Shown: positions 52,078 through 61,609, numbered from the stretch's first letter. The stretch: 64,000 bases of DNA from Paracandidimonas soli (GCF_004342005.1 NZ_SMBX01000002.1:1-64000); one strand, 5' to 3'. A program made the numbers and translations. The notes: a model not told the origin generated them from the letters alone.

Positions 52078-53454
52078 CTAGCCGCGGATATTCGTGCCGG
52101 GAACGCGCAGCCGCTTTCCGAGCGCAAGATTGTTGCCTTTCAGATTATTCAGCTTGCGCAATTCCTCTACCGTCGTGCTGTAGCGTTTCGCTAGGGAGAA
52201 CAATGTGTCGCCGCGCTTTACCGTATGCGTGCGCACGTTTGCCTGGCGGCGCAGCACAGTGACGTCTCCCTTGCGCTGCCGCGCTTGCGGAGTTGCGGAC
52301 GGCTGCGGAGAGCTGTCCAGCGATGCCAACTGGATGCCTCCTTGCTGGGAGGGTATCAGCAGCGTCTGGGCGACAGCGCGGGTGCTTTTGCTGCCAAGGC
52401 CGTTGATTTTACGCAATTGGCCCAGGGTTATGCCATGTTTTCTGGCGATTTCGGCGTAGGATTCGCCTTTTTTGGCCTTGTAGGTGTTCCAGGTGCTGAG
52501 CTTGCCCTGATAGGCCTGCAGGTTGGCATTGAAGATGTCGACGCGGTCGGCAGGCAACAGCAAGGTCGGGTTGTGCTCGGCCAGGATGACGGGATGGTTG
52601 TGCGCGGCATTGAGCGCCTTGAAGTCTTCTTCCGGCATTTCCGCCAGTTGCGCCGCGATGGCGATATCGACGTCGCGGGTTTTCTTGACGGTGACGAAAT
52701 AGGGGATATTGGCGACTTCCGGCAGCGTGATGCCGTAGCGTTGCGGGTCTGCGACAATATTCTTGATGGCTTGCAGTTTGGGGACGTAATTGCGCGTTTC
52801 GTCGGGCATCCGGATCGAGGCGTAGTCGGCGTCCAGGCCGGCCTCGGTGTTGCGATCCCTGGCCCGCTTGACCGCGCCTTCGCCCCAGTTGTAGGAGGCG
52901 AGGGCGAGATACCAGTCGCCCTGGAAATCGTACAGGTAGCTCAGGTAGTCCAGCGCGGCCTGGGTGGAGGCGATCGGGTCGCGGCGCAGGTCCAGCCACG
53001 CGTCCTGCCGCAGATTGTAGTGCCTGCCTGTGCTGGGAATGAACTGCCACAGGCCCGACGCCTTGGCGCGGGACAATGCCGTGGGGTTGTAGGCGCTTTC
53101 GACGAAGGGCAGCAGCGCCAGTTCGGAGGGCAGGCCGCGCTTGTCCAGCTCGTCGACGATGTAGTACAGGAATTTCCCCGCGCGCTGGCTCATGCGCTGA
53201 ATGGCTTCGGGGTGCGAGGCGTAGTAGTTGGTCCAGTAGTCCGTCAGCTCGCCTTCCAGGTTGGGGATGGCGAATCCGCGGCGGATGCGGTCCCACATGT
53301 CGCGCGGCGGCTTGGTCAGGTCGATGGTGCTGCGGGACGTCTGCGCCGCAAGATAGCTCGTCTTGGCGGAGGTGGTATCGGATGGCGACTGTGTCGCGGC
53401 GCAGCCGCCGAGAAGGACGGCCATTGCCAGGAGCAGGGTACGCAGGATCGTCAT
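52078..53454 (-). CDS. mltD: Membrane-bound lytic murein transglycosylase D
   Basis: An outer-membrane lipoprotein that cleaves peptidoglycan glycan strands. The 458-aa precursor has the lipobox AMAVLLGGC at about residue 18, the SLT domain with catalytic Glu in LLPFVESAYNPTALSRAKAS then GLWQFIPSTGRHYNL, and two C-terminal LysM repeats (KKGESYAEIARKHGITLGQL; KRGDTLFSLAKRYSTTVEEL). ATG 53454 (MTILRTLLLA) is the signal-peptide start; it lies 13 nt past the gloB stop, so the pair is an operon. Confidence 0.95.
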   Translation of the reverse strand: MTILRTLLLAMAVLLGGCAATQSPSDTTSAKTSYLAAQTSRSTIDLTKPPRDMWDRIRRGFAIPNLEGELTDYWTNYYASHPEAIQRMSQRAGKFLYYIVDELDKRGLPSELALLPFVESAYNPTALSRAKASGLWQFIPSTGRHYNLRQDAWLDLRRDPIASTQAALDYLSYLYDFQGDWYLALASYNWGEGAVKRARDRNTEAGLDADYASIRMPDETRNYVPKLQAIKNIVADPQRYGITLPEVANIPYFVTVKKTRDVDIAIAAQLAEMPEEDFKALNAAHNHPVILAEHNPTLLLPADRVDIFNANLQAYQGKLSTWNTYKAKKGESYAEIARKHGITLGQLRKINGLGSKSTRAVAQTLLIPSQQGGIQLASLDSSPQPSATPQARQRKGDVTVLRRQANVRTHTVKRGDTLFSLAKRYSTTVEELRKLNNLKGNNLALGKRLRVPGTNIRG

Positions 53455-53467
53455 TGGATGCAGGGCA

Positions 53468-54280
53468 TTATCTGAAGTTATTCTTCCATTCACGCAGACA
53501 GGCGAATACATCGACATCCGAGGAAAGCGCGGCGCCGGCGTGCGCCGATGCCGCGGCAATGACGGCAGGCTCCGAAAGTCGCAGATACGGGTTGATGGCC
53601 AGCTCGTCGCCTATCGTCGACGGCAGCGTGGGCAATCCGTTATCCCTCAGCCTCGAAGCCTGGTCCCGGCGCTGTTGCAGTGCGCCGTTGCCGGGCTCGA
53701 CATGCAGGGCCCAGCGCAGATTGGACAAAGTGTATTCGTGTCCGCAGCAGACCAGGGTGTCTGGCGGCAAAGACCGTAGTTTACCCATAGATTCGACCAT
53801 TTGCGCGGGAGTGCCCTCGAACAGGCGCCCGCAGCCGGCTGCGAACAGGGTGTCGCCGCAGAAAAGCACAGGCTGCTCGCCGCCGATACGGCCATGCAGC
53901 GCGATGTGTCCGGCGGTGTGTCCGGGCACGTCCAGGACGGACAGCGTCAGCCCGAACTCGGGAAGCGTTATAGTGTCGCCTTCCGAGAGGCGATGGTCGC
54001 AGACCGGAAGTTTTTCTCTCGCAGGGCCGTAGACGGGAGCGCCCGTAGCCTGTTGTAATTCGGCAGCCCCGGCTGTATGGTCGCCGTGGTGGTGCGTGAG
54101 CAGGATGGCCGACAGCGCCAGGTCGTGCCTATGAAGATAATCCAGTACAGGACGGGCCTCGCCGGGGTCCACGACCAGCGCCTTGCCGTTTTTCGACAGC
54201 AGCCAGATGTAGTTGTCAGAGAGGGCGGGCAGGGGAACCAGCGTGGCGCCGGCGATCTTTCGTTCTGTTTGGCTGTTCAT
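53468..54280 (-). CDS. gloB: Hydroxyacylglutathione hydrolase (glyoxalase II)
   Basis: Hydrolyses S-lactoylglutathione in methylglyoxal detoxification. The 270-aa metallo-beta-lactamase-fold enzyme has LLTHHHGDHTAG (binuclear metal motif HxHxDH), PGHTAGHIALH, FCGDTLFAAGCGRLFEGTP and CGHEYTLSNLRWAL. ATG 54280 (MNSQTERK) is chosen as the compact start. It is divergent from the methyltransferase gene, with only 44 nt between. Confidence 0.95.
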   Translation of the reverse strand: MNSQTERKIAGATLVPLPALSDNYIWLLSKNGKALVVDPGEARPVLDYLHRHDLALSAILLTHHHGDHTAGAAELQQATGAPVYGPAREKLPVCDHRLSEGDTITLPEFGLTLSVLDVPGHTAGHIALHGRIGGEQPVLFCGDTLFAAGCGRLFEGTPAQMVESMGKLRSLPPDTLVCCGHEYTLSNLRWALHVEPGNGALQQRRDQASRLRDNGLPTLPSTIGDELAINPYLRLSEPAVIAAASAHAGAALSSDVDVFACLREWKNNFR

Positions 54281-54324
54281 CTGTGTTCTTCTGTGTATCT
54301 GTTCATCGTCCGTCAGGAGCGGAA

Positions 54325-55179
54325 GTGGCATTGGATCAATCGACAATTGTAGAACTCGCGCAGTGGCTGCAATCTCCCGCCGGCAGGTATGTCCGGAGGT
54401 GGGAGCAGGCGCAGGTCGATGCCATGGTGGCGAATGTCTTTGGCTATCATGCCATACAGATCGGTTTGCCGGAATGGGATCTGCTTTCCGCCAATCGCAT
54501 GCCCTTCAAGGCCAGGACGCACCAGGAATCTTCGCCGGGCAACAGGGCGGCGGGAGTATCGCTGGTGCTGGAACCCGAGAACCTGCCGTTCGATTCGGAC
54601 AGTGTCGACCTGCTGGTCATGCCGCATGTGCTGGAGTGCTCCTCCTCGCCGCACCAGATCCTGCGAGAGGCCGAGCGGGTGCTGGTGCCCGAGGGCAGGC
54701 TGGTCATGACGGGGTTCAACCCCTGGAGCCTCTGGGGGCTGCGCGAGAGCATTCCCGGCCTGGACCCGCTGCTGCCGTCTCCCGTGCACCAGCAGGTTTC
54801 GGTCGCGCGCCTGAAGGACTGGTGCAAGCTGCTGCAGCTGGAGATCGACCGCGGCCGCTTCGGCTGCTACGCCCCCTTGTGCCAGACGCAGAAATGGCTG
54901 GAGCGCTGGGCGTTCATGGAGCACGCCGGCGACCGCTGGTGGCCGGTATGCGGCGCGGCGTATGCCGTATCCGCCGTTAAACGGGTGGCAGGCATGCGCC
55001 TGGTGGCGCCCGCCTGGAAGCGCAAGCGCAAGCGTCGGGAGCGGCGGCAGGCGGCGGTCGCGAGCAGGCAGGCACACGAGAGCGGCGATGCGGCCGGGCG
55101 GCAAGGAGCGGCAATCGCCGCGACATCGACGGAAAGAGCAATGGAAATCATTCAGCATGAATCAGGAAGCCGAGTGTGA
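54325..55179 (+). CDS. Methyltransferase-like protein (degenerate SAM motif)
   Basis: A 284-aa protein of the methyltransferase type 11 superfamily that sits between gloB and rnhA. Motifs II-IV are visible ([38 protein letters not shown]), but the glycine-rich SAM loop is replaced by [17 protein letters not shown]. The C-terminus is strongly basic ([11 protein letters not shown]), possibly nucleic-acid binding. GTG 54325 is chosen because AGGAG lies ahead. Its stop overlaps the rnhA start (GTGA). Substrate and even activity are uncertain. Confidence 0.78.
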   Translation: MALDQSTIVELAQWLQSPAGRYVRRWEQAQVDAMVANVFGYHAIQIGLPEWDLLSANRMPFKARTHQESSPGNRAAGVSLVLEPENLPFDSDSVDLLVMPHVLECSSSPHQILREAERVLVPEGRLVMTGFNPWSLWGLRESIPGLDPLLPSPVHQQVSVARLKDWCKLLQLEIDRGRFGCYAPLCQTQKWLERWAFMEHAGDRWWPVCGAAYAVSAVKRVAGMRLVAPAWKRKRKRRERRQAAVASRQAHESGDAAGRQGAAIAATSTERAMEIIQHESGSRV

Positions 55180-55634
55180 GTAGCAAGGCAGTGGACAGCA
55201 GGACAGTGGAGATCTGGACCGATGGCGCCTGCAAGGGCAATCCGGGGCCGGGCGGATGGGGGGTGTTGCTGCGGCAGGGGCCGCACGAGAAAACCTTGTT
55301 CGGGGGCGAAGCGGAGACGACGAACAACCGCATGGAGCTGATGGCGGTCATACAGGCGCTGGGGGCGCTGAAGCGTCCCTGCAGCGTCGTGATCCATACC
55401 GATTCCAAATACGTGCAGAAAGGCATGACGGAATGGCTGTCCAACTGGAAGCGGCGCGGCTGGCGCACCGCCGACAACAAGCCGGTGAAGAATGCGGATC
55501 TCTGGCAGGCGCTGGACGATCTGGCGCAACGGCATGAGCTGCGCTGGCAATGGGTCAAGGGGCATGCGGGAGACCCCGGCAACGAGCGGGCGGACATGCT
55601 TGCCAACCAGGGCGCGGCGCAGTTCGGCGGCTGA
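55176..55634 (+). CDS. rnhA: Ribonuclease HI
   Basis: Degrades RNA in RNA-DNA hybrids. The 152-aa product has all four acidic active-site residues in context: [44 protein letters not shown] and [16 protein letters not shown]. The start is GTG 55176, overlapping the methyltransferase stop, with AGGAAG ahead. In many relatives dnaQ follows directly; here an RND pair intervenes. Confidence 0.96.
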   Translation: MSSKAVDSRTVEIWTDGACKGNPGPGGWGVLLRQGPHEKTLFGGEAETTNNRMELMAVIQALGALKRPCSVVIHTDSKYVQKGMTEWLSNWKRRGWRTADNKPVKNADLWQALDDLAQRHELRWQWVKGHAGDPGNERADMLANQGAAQFGG

Positions 55635-55758
55635 TACGAAAAAGAATCAGTATTTCTGAAACATCCCGTTCAGCACGAGGTCATCAGGTGATACATTCTG
55701 CATTTATCCGTACCGGCCCTGGCTGGACGTTTCCTCCGATACGAATATTCTAGAACTG

Positions 55759-56859
55759 ATGAAACTCAACATTCCCGGTGTATTGATCATTCTGGTCGCC
55801 GGCGCAGCCATTGGCGCCGGAGCCGCGCATTGGTATGGCTCCGGCCGGACGGCAGTGTCCGGCGGCGAACCGAAGGCGGCGGCGCCCAGCGAGGCGCAGG
55901 CGGTGCGGATCGAGGTCGCCACGGTCGAACTGCGCGATCTCGTGCGCGGCATTTCCGCGGTTGGAAACCTCAGGGCCGAGGATTCCGCGCAGATCCGCTC
56001 TGAAATCGCCGGACGCATCAGCGAAATACGCTTTTCCGAGGGCAGCCGCGTTTCCAGGGGAGATGTGCTGGTCAGGCTGGACGACAGCGTGGTCAAGGCC
56101 GAGCTGGCGCAGGCGCAGGCCAATCTGAGCCTTGCCAGCAGCCAGCACCGCCGGGCCAGCGAACTGAGCCGCAAGGGTTTCATCAGCCAGCAGGGGCGGG
56201 ACGAGGCGGCCAGCCAGATGCGTGTGCAGGAAGCCGCCGTGGCGCTGGCCAAGGCCCGCATGGACAAGACGGTCATCGTTGCGCCCTTCGACGGGGTGAT
56301 CGGCTTGCGCGACGTATCCGTCGGCGACTACGTCAATGTGGGCGACAATATTGTGCTGCTGGCGTCCATCGACCCCCTCAATGTCGATTTCCGCATTCCG
56401 GAGCAATATCTGGCGCAGGTCAATGTGGGCATGTCGCTGACGCTGCAATTCGACGCCCTTCCTGGCGAAGTGCGCCCGGGCAGGGTCAGGGCGATCAGTC
56501 CCGTGGTCGACGTGGGCGGCCGCTCCCTGCTGATGCGCGCTTCGGTCGACAATGCCGACGGCCTGCTGCGCCCCGGCATGTTCGCGCGCGTGCTGCTGCG
56601 CTTTTCCGAGGAGCCTTCGCTGACCGTGCCCGAAGCCGCCCTGTCGCCGTCGGGGCAGACGCAATATGTCTACAGGGTCGTGGATGACCATGTCCAGCGG
56701 CTGGCCGTGCAGATCGGCCAGCGCCGCGACGGGCAGGTCGAGATCGTGGCCGGCCTGACTGCGGGAGACAAGGTCGTGGTATCCGGCCTGCAGAAAATAT
56801 CGGATGGCAGCAAGGTGCTGATCATCGAGGGCGATGATGCGGCGTCCGCCGCTTCCTGA
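55759..56859 (+). CDS. RND efflux periplasmic adaptor subunit (MFP)
   Basis: A 366-aa membrane-fusion protein linking the RND pump to an outer-membrane channel. It has an N-terminal anchor or signal (IPGVLIILVAGAAIGAGAAH), a biotinyl-lipoyl half-motif GRISEIRFSEGSRVSRGDVL, a helical hairpin (ELAQAQANLSLASSQHRRAS), the second half APFDGVIGLRDVSVGDYVNV, a beta-barrel domain and a membrane-proximal end. ATG 55759 starts 124 nt after rnhA. No outer-membrane factor is in the window. Confidence 0.93.
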   Translation: MKLNIPGVLIILVAGAAIGAGAAHWYGSGRTAVSGGEPKAAAPSEAQAVRIEVATVELRDLVRGISAVGNLRAEDSAQIRSEIAGRISEIRFSEGSRVSRGDVLVRLDDSVVKAELAQAQANLSLASSQHRRASELSRKGFISQQGRDEAASQMRVQEAAVALAKARMDKTVIVAPFDGVIGLRDVSVGDYVNVGDNIVLLASIDPLNVDFRIPEQYLAQVNVGMSLTLQFDALPGEVRPGRVRAISPVVDVGGRSLLMRASVDNADGLLRPGMFARVLLRFSEEPSLTVPEAALSPSGQTQYVYRVVDDHVQRLAVQIGQRRDGQVEIVAGLTAGDKVVVSGLQKISDGSKVLIIEGDDAASAAS

Positions 56860-56876
56860 AGGAAAAAGAGGCGGCC

Positions 56877-59800
56877 ATGGTTCTTTCCGATATCTGCATC
56901 CGTCGTCCGGTATTCGCCACCGTTCTGACACTGATCATCGTGCTGGTAGGCCTGATCTCCTACGACAGGCTGACCGTGCGGGAATACCCCGCCATCGACG
57001 AACCGATGGTTTCCGTCATTACCGACTACAAGGGAGCTTCGCCGGAGGTGGTGGAGTCGCAGGTGACCAAGCCGCTGGAGGACCAGTTGGCGGGCATCGA
57101 GGGCGTGGACGTCATGACTTCGCGCAGCCGCTCCGAGCGCAGCCTGATCGACATCCGCTTCAATCTGTCGCGCGATCCCGATGCCGCCGCCGCCGATGTG
57201 CGCGACAAAGTATCGCGCGCACGGCGCTGGCTGCCGGACGAAATCGACGAGCCCATCATCAGCAAGGTCGAGGCGGACTCGACTCCCATCATCTACATCG
57301 GCGTGACGACCGGCAACTACACCCAGGTCGAAGCGTCGGACTTCATCCACCGCTACATCAAGACGCGACTTTCCGTGCTGCCCGGCGCCGCCGAGGTGCG
57401 TGTGTTCGGTGAACGCCTGCCGTCCATGCGAATTTTCGTCGACAGAACCAAGCTGGCGGCGTTCCAACTGACCCCACAGGACGTGGAAAGCGCATTGCGC
57501 TCGCAGAACGTGCTGATCCCGGCAGGCCGCATCGAATCCCGCGACCGGGAGTTTTCCGTGGTTTCGTCGACGGACCTGCGGACCGTGGAACAGTTCCGCA
57601 ATGTCGTGGTTGCGCAGGTCAGCGGCTATCCCGTGCGCATCAGCGATGTGGCCGATGTGCAGGTGGGGCCCGCCGACGAGCGTGTCATGGGCCGCTTCAA
57701 TGGCCGCCCCAGCATCACCATCGGCGTGACCAAGCAGTCCACGGCCAACCCTCTGGACCTGTCGCAGGCGGTGCGGGATGAAGTCGCGCAGATCAATGAA
57801 ACCCTGCCCGAGGGCATGTCGCTGAACATCACCTATGACAGCTCGGTCTTCATCCAGGAGTCGATCCGCTCCGTCTATCACACCATTGCCGAGGCGGTGA
57901 TACTGGTGGTGCTGGTCATCTTCTTTTTCCTGCGCAGCGTGCGCGCCAGCATCATTCCCATCGTCACCATTCCGGTGTCGCTGATCGGCGCGTTCGGCAT
58001 CATGTATCTGTTCGGCTTTTCCATCAATACGCTGACGCTGCTGGCCATGGTGCTGGCCATCGGCCTGGTGGTGGATGATGCCATCGTGATGCTGGAGAAT
58101 ATTTTCCGGCATATCGAAGAAGGAAAATCGCGCATGCAGGCGGCTTTCCTGGGGGCGAAGGAAATCGGCTTCGCCATCGTCGCCATGACGCTGACTCTGA
58201 TCACGGTGTACGCGCCGCTGGCCTTCGCCACGGGCCGCACCGGCCGCCTGTTCATCGAGTTTGCGCTGACGCTGGCCGGCGCCGTGCTGGTGTCGGGCTT
58301 CGTGGCGCTGACGCTGACACCCATGATGTGCGCCAAGCTGCTCCGCCACCAGACTTCGCATGGGCGGCTTTACCGTCTGATCGAAGGCTTTCTCGAGTGG
58401 CTGACCCAAGCTTACCGGCGCGGGCTGGCGCGCGCATTGCGGCTGCGCTGGCTGGTCATGGGACTGGCGCTGCTGGTCGCCGCGGGCAGCGGGGTATTGT
58501 TCACCGTCGTCAAAAGCGAGCTGGCCCCCATCGAGGATCGCGGCGTTGTCTTCGGCATCGTCAGGGCGCCGGAAGGATCCACGGTCAACTACACGCTGCG
58601 CAATGTGGAACAGATCGAAAGCATGTACAGCGAGATCGAGGAAGCCGCCGGCTACCAGGCGACCATCGGCTTTCCCACGGTGTCCGATGCCTTTGTCATC
58701 CTGCGGCTCAAGCACTGGGACGACAGGGATCGCAAGCAGCAGGACATCGCCAGCGACCTGCGTCCGAAATTCTCCGGCCTGCCGGGCGTCAACGCCTTCG
58801 TGAACAATCCGCCCTCGCTGGGCCAGAGGGCCACCGCCAAGCCGGTCAACTTCATCCTGATGGCGCAGACTTCCTATGCGGAAATGGCGGAGCTGGCCAA
58901 CGTCTTCATGGCGCAACTGCAGTCCTATCCGGGGTTGCAGAACCTGGAGACCGACCTGCGATTGAACACGCCCGAACTGCGTATCGAGGTCAACCGCGAC
59001 AAGCTGTCCGATGTGGGCGTCGACGTGGGCGTCGTGGGCCGCACGCTGGAAACCCTGCTGGGCGGGCGCCAGGTCACACGCTACCAGGACGAAGGCGAGC
59101 AATACGATGTCATCGTGCAGATGCGCGACTATGACCGCTCTTCGCCGGCCGATATTTCCGACATCCACGTGCGTACGCGCGACGGCGGCATGGTGCCGCT
59201 GTCCAACTTCGTCGACGTGATGGAAAGCGTATCGCCCCAGTCGCTGAATCACTTCAACCGTCTGCGCGCCGTGAAGATCGAGGCGGCGGTGGCGCCGGGC
59301 TATGCCCTGGGCGAAGTGCTGGAGCATATGGAGGCGGTAGCAAAGGAAGTCCTGCCTCCGACCATGCTGACCGACCTGGACGGACAATCGCGCGAGTTCC
59401 GCGATTCCTCGGGCAGCATCTACCTGGCGTTCATGATGGCGCTGGCTTTCATCTACCTGGTGCTGGCGGCGCAGTTCGAAAGCTGGCGCAGCCCGCTGAT
59501 CATCATGTTCTCGGTGCCGCTGTCCATGGCGGGAGCGCTGCTGGCGCTGTGGCTGACCGGAGGCACGCTTTCCATCTACAGCCAGATCGGCCTGATCACG
59601 CTGGTCGGCCTGATCACCAAGCACGGCATCCTGATCGTGGAATTCAGCAATCAGCTGCGCGACGAAGGCATGGAACTGGTCCAGGCCGTCATCGAGGCCA
59701 GCGTGCTGCGCCTGCGCCCCATCCTGATGACGACGGGCGCCATGGTGCTGGGCGTGCTGCCCCTGGCCTATGCGGCCGGCGCGGGCGCGGAATCGCGCCA

Positions 59801-59978
59801 GCAGATCGGCTGGGTGCTGGTGGGCGGCCTGATGCTTGGTACCATACTGACTTTGTTCGTGGTGCCGGCAGCCTACACCCTCATCGCGCCCAAGGTGCGG
59901 GAGCACGTCGAAGCAGGCGAGGAGGGCCCGGAAGCGGGCGAAGGGAAGATCGAGGAACCGGCTCATTCCGCTTCGTAA
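56877..59978 (+). CDS. RND multidrug efflux permease (AcrB/HAE1 type)
   Basis: A 1033-aa proton-driven inner-membrane pump exporting hydrophobic compounds. It starts MVLSDICIRRPVFATVLTLI, has twelve predicted helices and two large periplasmic loops, and carries the proton-relay aspartates in LAIGLVVDDAIVMLENIFRH (helix 4). The second half repeats the layout, with QIGLITLVGLITKHGILIVE in helix 10. Full length and undamaged. It begins 17 nt after the adaptor gene. Specificity cannot be read from sequence. Confidence 0.95.
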   Translation: MVLSDICIRRPVFATVLTLIIVLVGLISYDRLTVREYPAIDEPMVSVITDYKGASPEVVESQVTKPLEDQLAGIEGVDVMTSRSRSERSLIDIRFNLSRDPDAAAADVRDKVSRARRWLPDEIDEPIISKVEADSTPIIYIGVTTGNYTQVEASDFIHRYIKTRLSVLPGAAEVRVFGERLPSMRIFVDRTKLAAFQLTPQDVESALRSQNVLIPAGRIESRDREFSVVSSTDLRTVEQFRNVVVAQVSGYPVRISDVADVQVGPADERVMGRFNGRPSITIGVTKQSTANPLDLSQAVRDEVAQINETLPEGMSLNITYDSSVFIQESIRSVYHTIAEAVILVVLVIFFFLRSVRASIIPIVTIPVSLIGAFGIMYLFGFSINTLTLLAMVLAIGLVVDDAIVMLENIFRHIEEGKSRMQAAFLGAKEIGFAIVAMTLTLITVYAPLAFATGRTGRLFIEFALTLAGAVLVSGFVALTLTPMMCAKLLRHQTSHGRLYRLIEGFLEWLTQAYRRGLARALRLRWLVMGLALLVAAGSGVLFTVVKSELAPIEDRGVVFGIVRAPEGSTVNYTLRNVEQIESMYSEIEEAAGYQATIGFPTVSDAFVILRLKHWDDRDRKQQDIASDLRPKFSGLPGVNAFVNNPPSLGQRATAKPVNFILMAQTSYAEMAELANVFMAQLQSYPGLQNLETDLRLNTPELRIEVNRDKLSDVGVDVGVVGRTLETLLGGRQVTRYQDEGEQYDVIVQMRDYDRSSPADISDIHVRTRDGGMVPLSNFVDVMESVSPQSLNHFNRLRAVKIEAAVAPGYALGEVLEHMEAVAKEVLPPTMLTDLDGQSREFRDSSGSIYLAFMMALAFIYLVLAAQFESWRSPLIIMFSVPLSMAGALLALWLTGGTLSIYSQIGLITLVGLITKHGILIVEFSNQLRDEGMELVQAVIEASVLRLRPILMTTGAMVLGVLPLAYAAGAGAESRQQIGWVLVGGLMLGTILTLFVVPAAYTLIAPKVREHVEAGEEGPEAGEGKIEEPAHSAS

Positions 59979-60057
59979 ACAGCAAGCGTGAATGAATGGC
60001 AAGGTTTCGGATAGTCCGGCCTGGAACTGCGGGCTGCCTGCAGCCATGTTGAAGAAG

Positions 60058-60077
60058 CCCGGGCCTCGAGGCCCGGG
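60058..60077. terminator. 20-bp palindrome between the RND gene and dnaQ
   Basis: A perfect 8-bp GC stem, CCCGGGCC and GGCCCGGG around TCGA, lies 79 nt after the RND stop and 22 nt before dnaQ. There is no T-run, so it may be a weak terminator or mRNA end-protecting hairpin. Confidence 0.45.
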
Positions 60078-60099
60078 AATTGCTGATAGCAGAGAGAAT

Positions 60100-60804
60100 A
60101 TGCGTCAAATCGTAATGGATACCGAAACGACGGGCCTGGATCCCGCCGATGGACACCGCGTGGTGGAACTGGCGGGCGTGGAAATCGTGAATCGCCTCCT
60201 GACGGGCAACCACCTGCATCTGTATCTCAATCCAGATCGGGACAGCGACCCCGAAGCGCTTGCCGTGCACGGCCTGACGACGGAGTTTCTGGCGGACCAT
60301 CCGCGGTTTCCCGAGATCGCCGACCGCTTCCTGGAGTACATCAAGGACGCCGAAATCATCATCCACAATGCGCCGTTCGATACCAAGTTCCTGAATGCCG
60401 AGCTGGCCAAGGCCGGACGGCCGCGCATGGACGAGGTCTGCGCCAAGATCACCGATTCGCTGACCTACGCCCGCGAACTGCATCCCGGCAAGCGCAACAG
60501 CCTGGATGCGCTGTGCGAGCGCTACGGCATTTCGAACGCGCACCGCACCCTGCACGGCGCCTTGCTGGATTCGGAGCTGCTCGCCGATGTCTGGCTGGCC
60601 ATGACGCGCGGCCAGAACGGCCTGATGATGGACTTCAGCGACGAAGATGCTTCATCGGGCGGATCCCACGTGCAGTTGGAGCGCATCGACGCGAGCAGCC
60701 TGCCAGTGATCTTCGCGCAGGCCGAAGAACTGGCGGCCCATGAGTCCTACCTGGAGGACCTGGACAAGTCGTCTGGCGGCGGTTGCGTGTGGCGGCAGCT
60801 TTGA
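60100..60804 (+). CDS. dnaQ: DNA polymerase III subunit epsilon (proofreading exonuclease)
   Basis: The 3'-5' exonuclease that proofreads for the replicative polymerase. The 234-aa product has ExoI VMDTETTGLDPADGHRVVEL, ExoII IIHNAPFDTKFLN, ExoIII HGALLDSELLADVW with the catalytic His just before, and a C-terminal segment that binds the alpha subunit. ATG 60100 (MRQIVMDTET) has AGAGAGA ahead; longer in-frame starts run through the palindrome. Confidence 0.96.
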   Translation: MRQIVMDTETTGLDPADGHRVVELAGVEIVNRLLTGNHLHLYLNPDRDSDPEALAVHGLTTEFLADHPRFPEIADRFLEYIKDAEIIIHNAPFDTKFLNAELAKAGRPRMDEVCAKITDSLTYARELHPGKRNSLDALCERYGISNAHRTLHGALLDSELLADVWLAMTRGQNGLMMDFSDEDASSGGSHVQLERIDASSLPVIFAQAEELAAHESYLEDLDKSSGGGCVWRQL

Positions 60805-60824
60805 TCGCGCTTCACAGCGCGATC
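60803..60824 (+). terminator. Hairpin at the dnaQ stop
   Basis: GATCGCGC-TTCACA-GCGCGATC, an 8-bp stem beginning in the dnaQ stop codon. No T-run. The loop is also the candidate -35 of the tRNA promoter. Confidence 0.4.
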
Positions 60825-60840
60825 AGGATTTGTGTATAAT
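60811..60840 (+). promoter_or_regulatory. Promoter of tRNA-Val
   Basis: TTCACA (60811-60816), 18 nt, consensus TATAAT (60835-60840), 56 nt upstream of the tRNA 5' end. Confidence 0.6.
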
Positions 60841-60896
60841 CACCGTCTTTCCAGTTCCTGGTTCTGCGCTTCTAGCAGCGGAAACCACGGCAACCT

Positions 60897-60971
60897 GGGC
60901 GGTTAACTCAGTGGTAGAGTGCCACCTTCACACGGTGGAAGTCACAAGTTCGAACCTTGTACCGCCCACCA
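60897..60971 (+). tRNA. tRNA-Val (anticodon CAC)
   Basis: A 75-nt tRNA with encoded CCA. The acceptor stem is GGGCGGT / ACCGCCC with discriminator A. The anticodon stem-loop CCACC-TTCACAC-GGTGG gives anticodon CAC, reading GUG (valine). The T loop is TTCGAAC. No other tRNA is adjacent. No integrase or att-like repeat was seen at its 3' end. Confidence 0.95.
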
Positions 60972-60997
60972 TTCCTTGGCTCTACCCCAGGCTCTTG

Positions 60998-61609
60998 TCA
61001 GCCCCGCAGCGGTAGCGCCGCGCCGATTGCAATAAAAGCTCCCCCGCAAGACCGATTGAAGCGCCGCCCGATACGCGCAAGCCAGGGGCGGATGCGATGG
61101 GCGGCGCTTGCCAGCACGTATTCAGTGATGATCTCCGTGGCGGCGAATGTGGCGGCGATAACGAGAAACTGCTGCGCCAGGCTGCGCTGCGGGTCGATGA
61201 ACTGCGAAAGGAAGGCGCTGAAGAACAGCAGGACTTTCGGGTTGGTCACCGCCGACAGCAGCCCTTGCCGGAACAGCGACCATCCTTGCACCTCCAGGGC
61301 GCTTCGGTCGACGATGATCGTGATCGCGGGCGAGCGCCATACCTGGATTCCGAGCCAGACAAGATAGAGCCCGCCGGCCCATTTGAGCACGGTCAGCCAA
61401 AGGACGGATGACTTGATCAGGGCGCCGATGCCGAACATGCTGAGGGCGATGACGGCAACGAAGCCTACGGCTCCGCCAAGGATGGTGAACGAGGCCTTGC
61501 GGCTCCCGTGCATCGCGCCATGCGTGAGCGCAAGCAGGCCGTTCGGCCCGGGAGAGATCGACAGGCCCACGCATGCGACAAGGAAAACAAGCCAGGTTTC
61601 GAATTGCAT
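60998..61609 (-). CDS. LysE/RhtB-family exporter
   Basis: A 203-aa, six-helix exporter of amino acids or related metabolites. The family start FLVACVGLSISPGPNGLLAL (SPGPN motif) is present, with GAMHGSRKASFTILGGAVGF after it, and LLSAVTNPKVLLFFSAFLSQ in the middle. It ends 27 nt from the tRNA-Val gene, on the opposite strand. Substrate unknown. Confidence 0.92.
   Translation of the reverse strand: MQFETWLVFLVACVGLSISPGPNGLLALTHGAMHGSRKASFTILGGAVGFVAVIALSMFGIGALIKSSVLWLTVLKWAGGLYLVWLGIQVWRSPAITIIVDRSALEVQGWSLFRQGLLSAVTNPKVLLFFSAFLSQFIDPQRSLAQQFLVIAATFAATEIITEYVLASAAHRIRPWLARIGRRFNRSCGGAFIAIGAALPLRG

Noticed and set aside
56670-60047. A 1125-codon open frame on minus, opposite the RND pump
   Set aside because: His/Asp/Gln-rich antisense of an intact RND gene.
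60897-61100. tRNA-Val as an integration site for a genomic island
   Set aside because: No repeat of the tRNA 3' end, no integrase and no composition break seen downstream within the window.
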